Positions 8,566 through 18,230 of a stretch of 64,000 nucleotides of DNA are shown here, piece by piece. Source of the DNA: Bog-756 sp963704585 (GTDB taxonomy: Bacteria; Actinomycetota; Acidimicrobiia; Acidimicrobiales; RAAP-2); assembly GCA_963704585.1 (NCBI GenBank), contig OY969919.1, forward strand, positions 806,001 to 870,000, in the 5' to 3' direction. Position 1 is the stretch's first letter; each line of letters starts with the position of its first letter. The notes beneath the pieces are model-generated. The model ran no database searches. It had not been told where the DNA came from and saw nothing but the letters and a program-made list of their open reading frames with translations. A program made the position numbers and the translations under genes.

Positions 8566-8642
8566 ACGCCGTGTCCCAGCGGCGGGTTCGATACGTCGAC
8601 GGTCGACAGCGCTTCGACCGGTTGTGATGCCATGATGCCTGG

Positions 8643-9443
8643 ATGAGCCCCGGCACGACTGACGCAACGCTGCAGTTCGAACTAGCCGAATCGGTAGCGA
8701 CGATCACCCTCGCGTGGCCGGAGCAGCTGAACGCCCTGAACCTCCAGATGGCGGAGGAGCTGTTCGAAGTTGCCGTGCGCTGCGATCTCGACAGGGACGT
8801 CCGTGCCGTCGTCATCTCCGGCTCGGGCAGGGCGTTCATGGCCGGTGGCGACCTCACGGCCTTCGCCGACGCAGGGGATCGGCGCGATGCCCTGATCACC
8901 AAGATGACGACCTCTCTGCACGCTGCGATCAGCCACTTCAATCGGATGGATGCACCGGTCATCGCCGCGGTCAACGGCGTGGCGGCGGGTGCAGGGATGT
9001 CGCTGGCGCTGTCGGTCGATCTGGCGATCGCCGCTCGATCATCCAGGTTCGTGATGGCCTACACCAGAGCGGGACTCGCCCCTGATGGGAGCTCGTCGTA
9101 CTTCCTCCCGAGATTGGTCGGCCTGCGCCGCGCCCAGGAGCTGGTCCTGACCAATCGCGACGTGTCGGCCGACGAGGCGCTCTCGTGGGGCATGGTCAAC
9201 GAGGTGGTGGACGACGACGAGCTCTCGGAGCGGGCGGGGGTCCTTGCGGCACAGCTCGCGTCAGGACCGACCCGGACGCTCGGTGCCGCCAAGCGATTGA
9301 TGGGCGAAGGCTGGAACCGGTCGCTGGAGACCCAGATGGAGTCGGAGAGCCGCGAGATCGCTGCGGCGTCGATGCGTCCCGACGGAATCGAGGGGATCAC
9401 GGCGTTCGTGGAGAAGCGGTCACCGAAGTTCACGGGCGAGTAG
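8643..9443 (+). CDS. Enoyl-CoA hydratase/isomerase family protein (crotonase)
   Basis: 266 residues, normal for a crotonase. The oxyanion-hole segments are visible: SGSGRAFMAGGDL (about residues 59-71), with the FMAGGDL backbone amides, and AAVNGVAAGAGMSLAL (about 108-123). The second acidic position falls in GLAPDGSSSYFLPR, the Asp-bearing form common in PaaG-like isomerases rather than the Glu of classic hydratases. So either hydration or double-bond isomerisation of an acyl-CoA is possible. Cytosolic. It stands alone here; the nearest other acyl-CoA gene is the synthetase at 16.4 kb. A Shine-Dalgarno sequence is not obvious. Confidence 0.8.
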   Translation: MSPGTTDATLQFELAESVATITLAWPEQLNALNLQMAEELFEVAVRCDLDRDVRAVVISGSGRAFMAGGDLTAFADAGDRRDALITKMTTSLHAAISHFNRMDAPVIAAVNGVAAGAGMSLALSVDLAIAARSSRFVMAYTRAGLAPDGSSSYFLPRLVGLRRAQELVLTNRDVSADEALSWGMVNEVVDDDELSERAGVLAAQLASGPTRTLGAAKRLMGEGWNRSLETQMESESREIAAASMRPDGIEGITAFVEKRSPKFTGE

Positions 9444-9522
9444 CCACCGCCTCCGATACACGAGCCGGGAGCCTCCGCAACGGCTCTCGATCGAAGGCCG
9501 CTCCATGCCTCGGTGACGTCGT

Positions 9523-10314
9523 TCATGGGGAGCCCGCCCCATGCTCGACCTGTGGCGCCTGGATGCCATAGCGGGTCACTGCGGTGTAGCCGACGAGGAC
9601 CACGACGACAGCGGTGAGCACGAGCGCGGTCTGCCAATCGCCGAAGTCGATCCCGCTCACGTTGTGGCCCTTGGAGAGATAGTCCGCGAACGACGCACCG
9701 ATCGGACGGGTCATGACATAGGCGAACCAGAACGAGAAGACGGCGTTCCAGTGGAAGACTTTCCATCCGATCCAGGGCACCAGGATGACACCGGTGAAGA
9801 GGATCCCGGAGGACAGGTAGCCGAGTCCGAGGGAGGACGCCACGAAGTCCCCCAGTGCGGTCCCGAGGCAGAACGTGGCGAAGACGACGGACCAGTAGTA
9901 CTTCTCACGCCGGTTGGTCGTGATCGAGTGGAAGTCGAGTGTGTGCTCGGAGCGGCTCCACAGGGAGAAGGCGCCAACCAGGACCAGCACCCAGAAGAGC
10001 GAGGTGGCGGCGTACGGCATGCCGAAGACGAGGTGCATGGTGTCCGCGACCCCCGTCCCGGCGGTTGCGATGGCCAGCGCCAGGAACCAGTACGGGATCG
10101 CGGCGTATCGCCGGCTCGCGAACTGCATGACGAGGGCCAGGGCGAACATCGACACCTCGACGACCACGCCGACTTTCTTGTTGTTGACGAACATGTCGGA
10201 GATCGCCTCGCCGGAGGCGGTGGTCGAGACCTTGATGACCCAGAAGAACACCGTGACTTCCGGCACCTTCGCAGCCAGAGGTTGTCGATTGAAGATGTCA
10301 AGCACTGCACGCAC
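9523..10314 (-). CDS. DUF347-repeat (COG4705-type) integral membrane protein
   Basis: 263 residues from GTG 10314, chosen because GGAGG lies 10 nt upstream; the frame extends to 10383 with an unconvincing polar leader. The protein begins with KVPEVTVFFWVIKVSTTASGEAISD, the conserved opening of the COG4705 membrane-anchored family. It has about seven to eight hydrophobic helices and repeated FW/GTALGDF segments typical of DUF347 repeats. The biochemical role of the family is unknown, though some members are tied to metal stress. It is alone on the minus strand, convergent with the crotonase gene 79 bp away. Confidence 0.75.
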   Translation of the reverse strand: MRAVLDIFNRQPLAAKVPEVTVFFWVIKVSTTASGEAISDMFVNNKKVGVVVEVSMFALALVMQFASRRYAAIPYWFLALAIATAGTGVADTMHLVFGMPYAATSLFWVLVLVGAFSLWSRSEHTLDFHSITTNRREKYYWSVVFATFCLGTALGDFVASSLGLGYLSSGILFTGVILVPWIGWKVFHWNAVFSFWFAYVMTRPIGASFADYLSKGHNVSGIDFGDWQTALVLTAVVVVLVGYTAVTRYGIQAPQVEHGAGSP

Positions 10315-10860
10315 CGCTGGTGAACCTCCGTCAGGGTGATCCGGATCTCGCGCCATCGCCCATCGCATGGTAGCGATTGGCATGTGAACCCGGACGGAGC
10401 GAACTGTCGCGTCACGCCGGGCTCACGGCATCCAGCCGGCACCGGTCGTTCGCCAGTTCGACCCTGAGGACCATCGCGGACGAATCGCCCGCATCAGCGC
10501 GGCACGAAACGTCGAGCGACGACGCCCCATCACGGCTTCTCGCGGACAAGTGCGAACACGACGCGGACAATCGCTACGAGCAGACGGGAGTGGAGAACCG
10601 ACCCGCCGGCTCGGGGTGGCTCACGCGTCAGCCCAGGCGGTGGTGACCTCCGGCCCTACCGTCCGCCGATCTCGTGGAGCACGATGGAGCTACGGCTCAG
10701 GTGGAGGGGCGACCAGGGTGACGATGCCCGCCCGCCCTCTGGACCCGTCTGAGCCGTGTAGCCAGGCCCGTCGAGCGGGGACCCGCCTCCCCGCTCGAGG
10801 CCTGACGTCTCTCCCGCGGTGAGGCGGCATCTGTGGACACCTGCTGACCGCGGTCCTTCA
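10315..10860. other. 546-bp stretch with no gene recognised
   Basis: Lies between the start of the DUF347 membrane gene and the end of the frameshifted kinase. Translations in all frames are Arg/Ser/Pro-rich without motifs. It must contain the promoter of the membrane gene near 10320-10400. No response regulator, which might be expected beside the kinase, can be found. Confidence 0.5.
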
Positions 10861-12107
10861 TCAGTGATCCAGGGGAATGTGTTCAACCTGGGCGGAGAGC
10901 GGAACCCGCCACTCCAGCTGGGTCCCGCCTGACTCGACATGGTGAACGGCAAACTCGCCGTGGAGCTTCTCCGCCCGTCGACGCATGTTGCCCATCCCCA
11001 GGCCACCGTTCTTTGACCCTCCGGCACCGGGTCCGCAGCCGTCGTCGATGACCTGAAGGAGGCAGTGCCCGTCAGCCGCCCTGACGAGGACGCTGGCCTC
11101 GCTGGCATGCGCGTGGCGCCCGACGTTGGTGACCGCCTCGCGGAGCGTGGGCACGAGCTGCTCGACGATCCGCTCGGATACGGCGGTATCAACCGCTCCC
11201 TCGAAGACGGCATGGATCGGAAACTCTGTGACCCCCCTGAGTTCCAGAAGGGTCGAGGTGACGCTCCGCGAACTCCCCGCTGGTCATCGTCCAGGCCCAG
11301 CTCGAAGATAGTCGATCGCAGCTGGCGGATGGTGTTGTCGAGCTCGGCGATGACTGCGCGGAGGCGTTCCGAGGCCGCTTCCGGAATCTGGCTGCCCGCG
11401 ACACCTTGCAAGGAAAGTCCTGCGCCGAAGAGTCGCTGGATGATCGTGTCGTGGAGGTCCCGCGCCAACCGCTCCCGGTCAGAGAGGATCGCCGCCTTCG
11501 CTGCCACGCTGTGAAGACGAGCATTTTCGATCGCGACGCCCGCGGCGAGTGCGAGTGACTCGACGAGCGCCACGTCCGCGCCCGAGAACTCGGACCAACC
11601 GAGCTTCTCGGTGAGATAGAGGTTGCCGTAGACCTCGCCGCGCACCTTGATGGGTACGCCGAGGAACGAGGTCATCGGCGGGTGATTGGGCGGGAAACCC
11701 GAGCTGTCCGGATGGGCGCCGATGGCCGCGATTCGCAGAGGGCGAGGATCCTCGATGAGCAGGCCCAGCACACCCCGACCTGTTGGCCGGGGTCCGATCC
11801 GTCCCTCTTCCTCGGGCGTGAGCCCGACGGTGATGAACTGCTCCAGCGAGGACTGCGCATGGTCGAGGACCCCGAGGGCGCCGTAACGGGCACTCGTCAT
11901 GGAGACGGCCTCTTCGACGACGTGACGGAGCAGGTCAGGGAGTGCGAGATCCGCCTCGATGAGCAGGACCGCCTCCAGCACCCGTCGGAGACTGGACGGA
12001 TCCTCGATCGAGCGGAAGGGCGCTGCTTGAGCCCTTGACGGCTTGACGCTCCGACCTCTGGCCGGTGGGCCTTCGTCGGATCTGGCACCGACCTGCTGAC
12101 AAGCCAC
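10861..12107 (-). pseudogene. GAF-domain sensor histidine kinase (DevS/DosS-like), interrupted by a frameshift
   Basis: The first part (start GTG 12107, SD GAGGAGG 8 nt upstream) encodes a single GAF domain from about VLLIEADLALPDLL to GVAIENARL. A HisKA_3 dimerisation box follows, RERLARDLHDTIIQRLFG, whose His is the phospho-acceptor. After LGLDDDQ the frame goes to nonsense. In another frame, from about 11270 to the TGA at 10861, the HATPase continues perfectly: EAVTNVGRHAHA (N box), IDDGCGPG (G1), GGLGMGNMRRRAE (G2). One missing base near 11260-11280 explains the break. Repaired, it would be about 415 residues, a soluble two-component kinase with one GAF instead of the two of DevS. Real decay and sequencing error cannot be separated from this sequence alone. 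Confidence 0.75.
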
Positions 12108-12544
12108 GCCGCCAACCTCCTCGCATCCCCTCACGGCAGATCTAAGAGGTGGTCGGTGTTGACGATGGCTACAGAAGGTGAGCCATTTCCGGTCAGATCG
12201 AAGGTCTTTCCGGCAGCTTACGACATTCTCGGGTTTGACGAGTGGTCGGCCGAACAGGGTGATGGACTGCTGATCACGATGACGCTGATAGCCGGATCAG
12301 GCTGCAGCCGGGCACCTTCACCCACCAGGTCATCACCGTCGTATCACTTGTCCTCGGACCCTGGCTGTTCGGAAAGCGTGTCTTCGCGCTGGTTTCGTAG
12401 GCACAGCTTCGAATGCCCACCGTCCGCGGTGGACGCAACGGGCGCAATGGGGCCGCACCGGAGTACATGGGTTCGACACCACGCCAGGCGTGAGGCGTCG
12501 TGCAGGTACCGGAGCTGCAGGTACCGGAGCTGGGCAGACACGAG
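12108..12544. other. Intergenic region with a possible gene remnant and a direct repeat
   Basis: No intact gene. In one plus frame, about 12290-12400 encodes a hydrophobic tail (FTHQVITVVSLVLGPWLFG) ending in TAG at 12398 with no start codon upstream. This may be the decayed C-terminus of a membrane protein. A 15-bp perfect tandem duplication follows at 12502-12531, next to the tRNA. Confidence 0.35.
12502..12531. repeat. 15-bp perfect tandem direct repeat beside tRNA-Gly
   Basis: Unit gcaggtaccggagct occurs twice head to tail (12502-12516 and 12517-12531), 13 bp from the 3' end of the tRNA gene. It could be a duplication scar; it does not match the tRNA sequence itself. Confidence 0.8.
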
Positions 12545-12617
12545 AGCGGACGACGGGATTCGAACCCGCGACCCTCACCTTGGCAAGGTGATGCTCTACC
12601 AACTGAGCCACGTCCGC
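12545..12617 (-). tRNA. tRNA-Gly (anticodon GCC)
   Basis: On the minus strand the 7-bp acceptor stem GCGGACG pairs with CGTCCGC and is followed by discriminator U. The D arm is GCTC-AGTTGGTA-GAGC. The anticodon stem TCACC/GGTGA encloses loop TTGCCAA, giving anticodon GCC. The T arm is GCGGG-TTCGAAT-CCCGT with the canonical TTCGA. Length 73 without CCA, which is not encoded. It decodes GGC/GGU, the major glycine codons of this genome. Its 3' end faces the accessory-looking 7.3-12.5 kb stretch. Confidence 0.97.
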
Positions 12618-12807
12618 AGAAGACTTGTCAGGCTAGCAGAGACCGCTGCAGACGCCGTGCTCGAAGCACCTGGTCAGGGCATCTGACGACGTGCCGAGGA
12701 GTATGGTCGGTCTCCCCGTCGCCTGCTTCGATGGTCGCTCGATCCGCTGGACGGATCCCCCTTGGGCTCGCACGAGCACGTGTCGGACTGACCACTCGGA
12801 ACGACGA

Positions 12808-13509
12808 TCATCCCTCACGCCATGCGAGCTGGCCCGGTCCCTCCGCCCTGCCCTCGACCCCGCCTCCGATCGCTGCCGCCAACCACGCGAAGCGCTCTTC
12901 GAAGGCCAGCGACCCCGTCGCGTGAACGATCCGTGGTCGCGTCGCCGTGTCTTCGGGGATCGAGTTCCACTCGCGGTCGAGGAAGAACGTGTTCCGGAGC
13001 CACCTGGTCGATCGGCCGGGCCCACACCGTGGTGGGCTCGACTCCATGTCGAATCGGTACCCGAGAAGCTCGAGTACCGCGGCGTTGTCGTGCCAGCGCG
13101 TCTCGAGGAACTGCGTCATCGACCACACCTTCTCGAAGAATCGACGGCTCGATCGGCACGACCGGATGACCATGACGCCCGTGTTCGGTACGGCCTGGCT
13201 CCCGTAGCGGTGCTCGACGAGCCCGAGAAAGGACTCGTCGGGCAGATCGTCGACCAGGTCCTTCGAATGGTCCACGACCGCCGCGTCCGCGTCGATCCAG
13301 CAGAGCAGGTCGCACGCCGGCAGGTACTCGTCGACGAGGGCGACCTTCGCCCACTGCTTGTGGCGACGCTCGGGCGCGGGATCGCGCGTCGGGATGACCA
13401 GCTCGTAGCCGTGCCGGTCGGCGAAATGCTCGAGCGTCGGTCCCGAGAGCGCGAGCAGGTCGCGGTGTTTGCCGAGCCCGAGGCTCAGCAGGATCTTGCG
13501 CCACGCCAT
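12808..13509 (-). CDS. Glycosyltransferase, GMA12/MNN10 (GT34)-like
   Basis: 233 residues from ATG 13509; an in-frame start 48 bases further upstream would add a Cys-rich leader with no motif. The protein shows KHRDLL, HGYELVIP and RHKQWAKVALV, then the metal- and nucleotide-sugar-binding DxD motif in CWIDADAAV (residues 73-75). The late signatures QAVPNTGVMVIR and WHDNAAVLELL fit the galactosyltransferase GMA12/MNN10 family. It has no membrane helix, so it is presumably cytosolic and acts on an unknown acceptor. It is followed by tRNA-Gly and preceded, 105 bp upstream, by the WS/DGAT gene on the same strand. Confidence 0.65.
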   Translation of the reverse strand: MAWRKILLSLGLGKHRDLLALSGPTLEHFADRHGYELVIPTRDPAPERRHKQWAKVALVDEYLPACDLLCWIDADAAVVDHSKDLVDDLPDESFLGLVEHRYGSQAVPNTGVMVIRSCRSSRRFFEKVWSMTQFLETRWHDNAAVLELLGYRFDMESSPPRCGPGRSTRWLRNTFFLDREWNSIPEDTATRPRIVHATGSLAFEERFAWLAAAIGGGVEGRAEGPGQLAWREG

Positions 13510-13614
13510 TTCGACGCGGGCTACTCCGCGAAGACAGCATGTCTGCGCCTCGAGCACCGTGGACGTGTCGGCCGGCCGGGTCGACAGACGGACGCGCCCG
13601 TCCGCCGGCCCGGG

Positions 13615-15135
13615 TCAGGCTGGCAGCTCCGCGTGCCACCACGGGACCGGTCGGTCCCGACGGTTCGCGGCACGGACCAGCTCTTGCAGCGAGTCCTCCA
13701 TGCCGCTCGCGACGGTGGCGACGTCTGGGGCCAGGTCCCAGCAGGCCTGCACCCCGACGTAGACGGTCTCGAGGTACGAGAAGACCGTCACGTTGACTCC
13801 GGCACCCTCGATGATCGGACCCACCGGATACATCGCGACGAGCCGCGCTCCCGCGAGGTAGAGCGGGAAGTCCGGACCCGGCACGTTCGAGACGATCAGA
13901 TTGAAGACGGGTGCGAGCCGATCGAAGACCTTGAGGTTGGACACCAGACGGGAGACCCGTGTCGAGATCGCCGGGAGCACCGCCTCCGCCCACGCCGCGT
14001 AGAGGTCCGGGTCGATCGAGCGGCTCTGGTCCTTCGCCCCGCGCACGCCCGCGCGGATCTCGTCCAGCCGGGCAATCGGGTCTTCCACCTCGGTGGCGAG
14101 CGAGACGAACATCGCGGTGACCCGGTTGCCGAGCGTCCCTCGCTCGTCCTCGGTGCGCACCGATACCGGGACCATCGCAACGAGCGATCCGTCGGGTCGC
14201 TCGTTGCGCCGCGAGAAGAAGGTCCGCATCGCGCCGGCGGTCGCTGCGAGGACGACGTCGTTGGTGGTGCCGCCGAGCACCTCGCCGACCCGGCGTACGT
14301 CGGCGAGCGGCATCTCCGCGAATGCGACCCGGCGGTGCGGCGAGATCGCCCGGTTGATCGACGTCCGCGGCGCCTCGAAGGGCACCGGAGGCGAAGCGAT
14401 GCGCCGGTCGCGTCGCCGCGCGCCGAGTGTCCGCGCGGTCTGGACCGTGTTGGAGACCGTGCGCACGACCGCGTCGAGGTGGCCGGGGATGCCCGCGAGC
14501 GCATGCCGCCACCGGTCGAGGTCGTTCGGGAGTTCGGTTCCCGTCCCGGCCCCGACCGACGGCTCGTCATCGCTCGCCCGCTCCGGGCCGGTCGGACCTG
14601 CAGGAGCGCGGACGTCGCTTCCCTCGGCGAAGAGCCGGCGAGGCACCGGCTCGGGCTCCGGCTGCAGGTCGAAGAAGGCCGCGAGGATCTCGGCCCCCGA
14701 CACTCCGTCGATGATCGAGTGGTGCACCTTCGTCACGAGCGCGAAGTGACCGTCTTCCAGCCCCTCGACGACGTGGAACTCCCAGAGCGGCCGGCGGCGG
14801 TCGAGCGGGCGCGAGGCGATGTCCGCGACGAGCTGGCACAGCTCCCGCGTGCCGCCCGGACTCGGGAGGCATGCCCGCCGGACGTGGTAGTCGAGATCGA
14901 AGGCGTCGTCATCAACCATCGAAGCGTGCTGCAGCCCGAGAGGTACCTCCACCATGCGCTTCCCGAACGGCGGTACGAGCCGCATGCGGTCGGCGATGAG
15001 GTCACGCACCCGTCGGAAGTCCACGCCGCCCGGCACCCCGGTCGGATCGAAGACGAGCGTCCCGAGAATGTGCAGGTGCGTGGTGGTCGACTCGAACGAG
15101 AGGAACGCGCCGTCGAGTCCGGTGAGCCGCTCCAT
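13615..15135 (-). CDS. Wax ester synthase / diacylglycerol acyltransferase (WS/DGAT)
   Basis: 506 residues starting at ATG 15135 (M-E-R-L-T-G-L-D, the family's usual opening); a GTG three bases earlier is also possible. The active-site HHSIIDG (HHxxxDG) is at 138-144. The family's second conserved region is seen as VSNVPGPDFPLYLAGARL in the C-terminal half. Members use acyl-CoA to esterify diacylglycerol or long-chain alcohols, making storage triacylglycerol or wax on the inner face of the cytoplasmic membrane. The acyl-CoA synthetase at 16.4 kb could supply substrate. dut ends 21 bp upstream, so the two may share a transcript. Confidence 0.9.
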   Translation of the reverse strand: MERLTGLDGAFLSFESTTTHLHILGTLVFDPTGVPGGVDFRRVRDLIADRMRLVPPFGKRMVEVPLGLQHASMVDDDAFDLDYHVRRACLPSPGGTRELCQLVADIASRPLDRRRPLWEFHVVEGLEDGHFALVTKVHHSIIDGVSGAEILAAFFDLQPEPEPVPRRLFAEGSDVRAPAGPTGPERASDDEPSVGAGTGTELPNDLDRWRHALAGIPGHLDAVVRTVSNTVQTARTLGARRRDRRIASPPVPFEAPRTSINRAISPHRRVAFAEMPLADVRRVGEVLGGTTNDVVLAATAGAMRTFFSRRNERPDGSLVAMVPVSVRTEDERGTLGNRVTAMFVSLATEVEDPIARLDEIRAGVRGAKDQSRSIDPDLYAAWAEAVLPAISTRVSRLVSNLKVFDRLAPVFNLIVSNVPGPDFPLYLAGARLVAMYPVGPIIEGAGVNVTVFSYLETVYVGVQACWDLAPDVATVASGMEDSLQELVRAANRRDRPVPWWHAELPA

Positions 15136-15155
15136 CACCGTGGGTACCGCACCGA

Positions 15156-15665
15156 CTACCGCCCCGTCGAGCCGAAGCCGCCGAGGCCTCGGTCGCTGTC
15201 GGGCAGCTCGTCGACTGCGACGAACGCCGCGTGCTCCACGCGCTGGAGGACGAGCTGGGCGATCCGGTCCCCCCGCCGGACGCGGTAGGCCTCGGTCGGA
15301 TCGGTGTTGACCAACAGGACCGAGAGCTCGTCGCGGAACCCGGCGTCGATGAGCCCCGGAGTGTTGAGGCAGGTCACCCCGTGGCGCAGTGCGAGCCCGC
15401 TCCGGGGCTGGACGAATCCGGCGTAGCCCTCGGGGATGGCGAGTGCGATGCCGGTCGGGACGAGGGCGCGGCCGCCGTTGGGCTCGAGGGTGGCATCCGT
15501 CCTGGCCACCAGGTCCGCTCCGGCATCCCCCGTGTTCGCGTAGCTCGGGACCGGGAGCTCGTCGTCCAGGCGGCGCACCGGCACGGCGAGGGTCGTCGGA
15601 TCCTGTGGCACGGCCCGGTCACGGGTCGCCCGCACGTCGACGTCGCTCCGCACTCCCGGGACCAC
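15156..15665 (-). CDS. dut: dUTP diphosphatase (dUTPase)
   Basis: 169 residues; hydrolyses dUTP to dUMP and pyrophosphate, keeping uracil out of DNA and feeding dTMP synthesis. All five trimeric-dUTPase motifs are present in order: DAGADL, PRSGLALRHG, GLIDAGFRDEL (catalytic Asp/Tyr region, here with Phe at the usual Tyr position), RGDRIAQLV and the mobile arm GLGGFGSTG. The N-terminus is about 25 residues longer than typical. GTG start at 15665 with GAGAGGAG just upstream. It is divergent from orn across 128 bp and followed closely by the WS/DGAT gene. Confidence 0.95.
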   Translation of the reverse strand: MVPGVRSDVDVRATRDRAVPQDPTTLAVPVRRLDDELPVPSYANTGDAGADLVARTDATLEPNGGRALVPTGIALAIPEGYAGFVQPRSGLALRHGVTCLNTPGLIDAGFRDELSVLLVNTDPTEAYRVRRGDRIAQLVLQRVEHAAFVAVDELPDSDRGLGGFGSTGR

Positions 15666-15793
15666 CGCGCTCCTCTCCGTCCGCCCGATCCGGACGCTAC
15701 CCCGCCGTGGGGTGCCCTGCTGCTGCCCCGAGCCGCATCGATCTGACCACCCGTCACCTTGGCGGCCCGGCCGGCACCCGGTAGCGTGACCGC

Positions 15794-16353
<560 letters not shown>

Positions 16354-16357
<4 letters not shown>

Positions 16358-18186
16358 CCGACGGGTCAAATCAGGGGACGGAGCGGGCCGAGGGACCGAC
16401 AGACCCCGAGCCCACGCTCGCCGAGGCGACCGCCACGTTGACCGCCGAAGGCCAGCTCTTCGAGATGGAGGAGCTCGAGATCCGGGGCGTCCCGACCCGC
16501 ACCTGGAAGAACGCGCCGGCGACGCTCCGCGCCGTGCTCGAGCTCTCGGCCCTCCATGGCGAGAAGGACTTCCTCGTCTACGAGGACGAGCGGATCACCT
16601 TCGCCGAGCACTTCGCCATGGTGACGTCCCTTGCCTACCGGCTCGTCGACGACTTGGGCATCGCACCGGGCGACCGGGTGGCGATCGCGATGCGCAATCT
16701 GCCCGAGTGGATCGTGGCGTTCTGGGCGTCGATGGCGGTCGGCGCCGTCGTGGTCCCCCTCAACGCGTGGTGGACCGGCCCCGAGCTCGCCTACGGACTG
16801 GGCGACTCCGGTACTGTGGTGGTCTTCGTCGACGAGGAGCGGCTGCAGCGCATCGCGCCGCACGCGGACGAGCTGCCCGGTCTCCGCACCGTGGTCGTCA
16901 CCAACGAGGAGCCCGACCCGTCGGGCGGGCGGCGAAAGGCAACCGCCTCCACGGTCGAGCGCTCCGGCGGGAGCGCGATCCCGGTCCTGCCCTTCGCCGA
17001 CGCCGTCGGCAGCCCCGACCCGGCCGCCACCCTTCCGGAGGTGGCCGTCGAACCGGACCACGACGCGACGATCTTCTACACCTCGGGAACGACCGGCCGG
17101 CCCAAAGGTGCGGTCGGCACGCACCGCAACAGCGTGTCCAACCTCATGAACCTCTTCTTTGTGGCGACGGTCGGCACCGTGCGCCGGAGCGGTGGCATGG
17201 CGGACGTGAGCGGCAGCTCGCAGAACGCGAACCTGCTCTCGGTCCCGCTCTTCCACGCGACCGGGTGCCACGCGATCCTCGTCTCGAACACGGCGGCGGG
17301 AGGGAAGCTGGTCATGATGCACCACTTCGATCCCGAGCGCGCCCTCGAGCTCATCGAGCGCGAGCGGGTCACCATCTTCGGCGGCGTGCCGGCGATGGTC
17401 ATGCAGGTCATCGATTCCCCCGCCTTCGACAAGCGCGACACCTCCTCGGTGAAGTCGATCTCCTATGGCGGGGCGCCTGCGCCTCCGGACCTCGTACGCA
17501 GGATCAAGCAGCACTTCCCGGGCGGCGCCCCGGCCAACGGCTACGGCCTCACCGAGACGTCGGCGATGACGACCATGAACTCCGGCGACGACTACGTCCG
17601 CAAACCGGACAGCGTCGGCCCGCCCGCCCCGGTCTGCGATGTCGCGGTCGTGCCCGAGGAGTACCCGGGCGAGGAGCCGCCGGCCGGTGCGCCCGACCCC
17701 GAGCTCGTCGGTGAGCTCTGGATCAAGGGACCAAACGTCGTGCGCGGCTACTGGAACCGGCCCGAGGAGTCGGCGGCGACCTTCACCTGCGGCTGGCTCC
17801 ACACCGGCGACGTGGCCCGGATCGACGAGGAGGGGTTCGTCCACATCGTGGACCGGGCGAAAGACATGATCATCCGCGGCGGTGAGAACGTCTACTGCGT
17901 CGAGGTCGAGGCCGCACTCTTCGAGCACCCCGCGGTCGCCGACTGCGCCGTCATCGGCGTGCCCCACCCCGTGCTCGGGGAAGAGGTCGGCGCGGTCGCG
18001 CTGCTCCGTCCCGGTCAGGACGTGGGCGCCGACGAGCTCGCCCGCTTCGTGAGCGAGCGGCTGGCCGCGTTCAACGTGCCGACCCGCTTCTGGTTCCGGT
18101 CCGAACCGCTCCCCCGCAATCCCGCCGGCAAGGTGCTCAAACGCGAGCTCCGCACCGAGTTGCTCGGGATCACTCCTTCGATCTGA
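16354..18186 (+). CDS. Class I adenylate-forming acyl-CoA synthetase (FadD-like)
   Basis: 610 residues. It activates a carboxylic acid with ATP and joins it to CoA. The ATP motif is FYTSGTTGRPKGAV (A3). NGYGLTETSAM is A5, LHTGDVARIDEEGF is A7, and DRAKDMIIRGGENVYC is the A8 hinge. The A10 lysine is in PRNPAGKVLKRE. An acidic 45-residue leader precedes the domain. Substrate is unknown; medium- or long-chain fatty acids are likely from the motif set. It overlaps orn by 4 bp. It is convergent with ribF 44 bp away. Confidence 0.9.
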
Positions 18187-18230
18187 ACGGGGTCCGCAGG
18201 GGTCATTGCCGTCCGCCGGCCGGCTTCCGG

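Noticed and set aside
10377..10646. Short plus-strand open frame (89 codons) upstream of the DUF347 gene
   Set aside because: Ser/Arg-rich translation with no SD, signal peptide or motif.
12156..12686. 176-codon plus-strand frame running through the tRNA-Gly gene
   Set aside because: It crosses the tRNA antisense and shows no protein-like pattern.
12691..15288. 865-codon plus-strand frame over the glycosyltransferase and WS/DGAT genes
   Set aside because: No family motif; real genes with catalytic motifs are on the minus strand.
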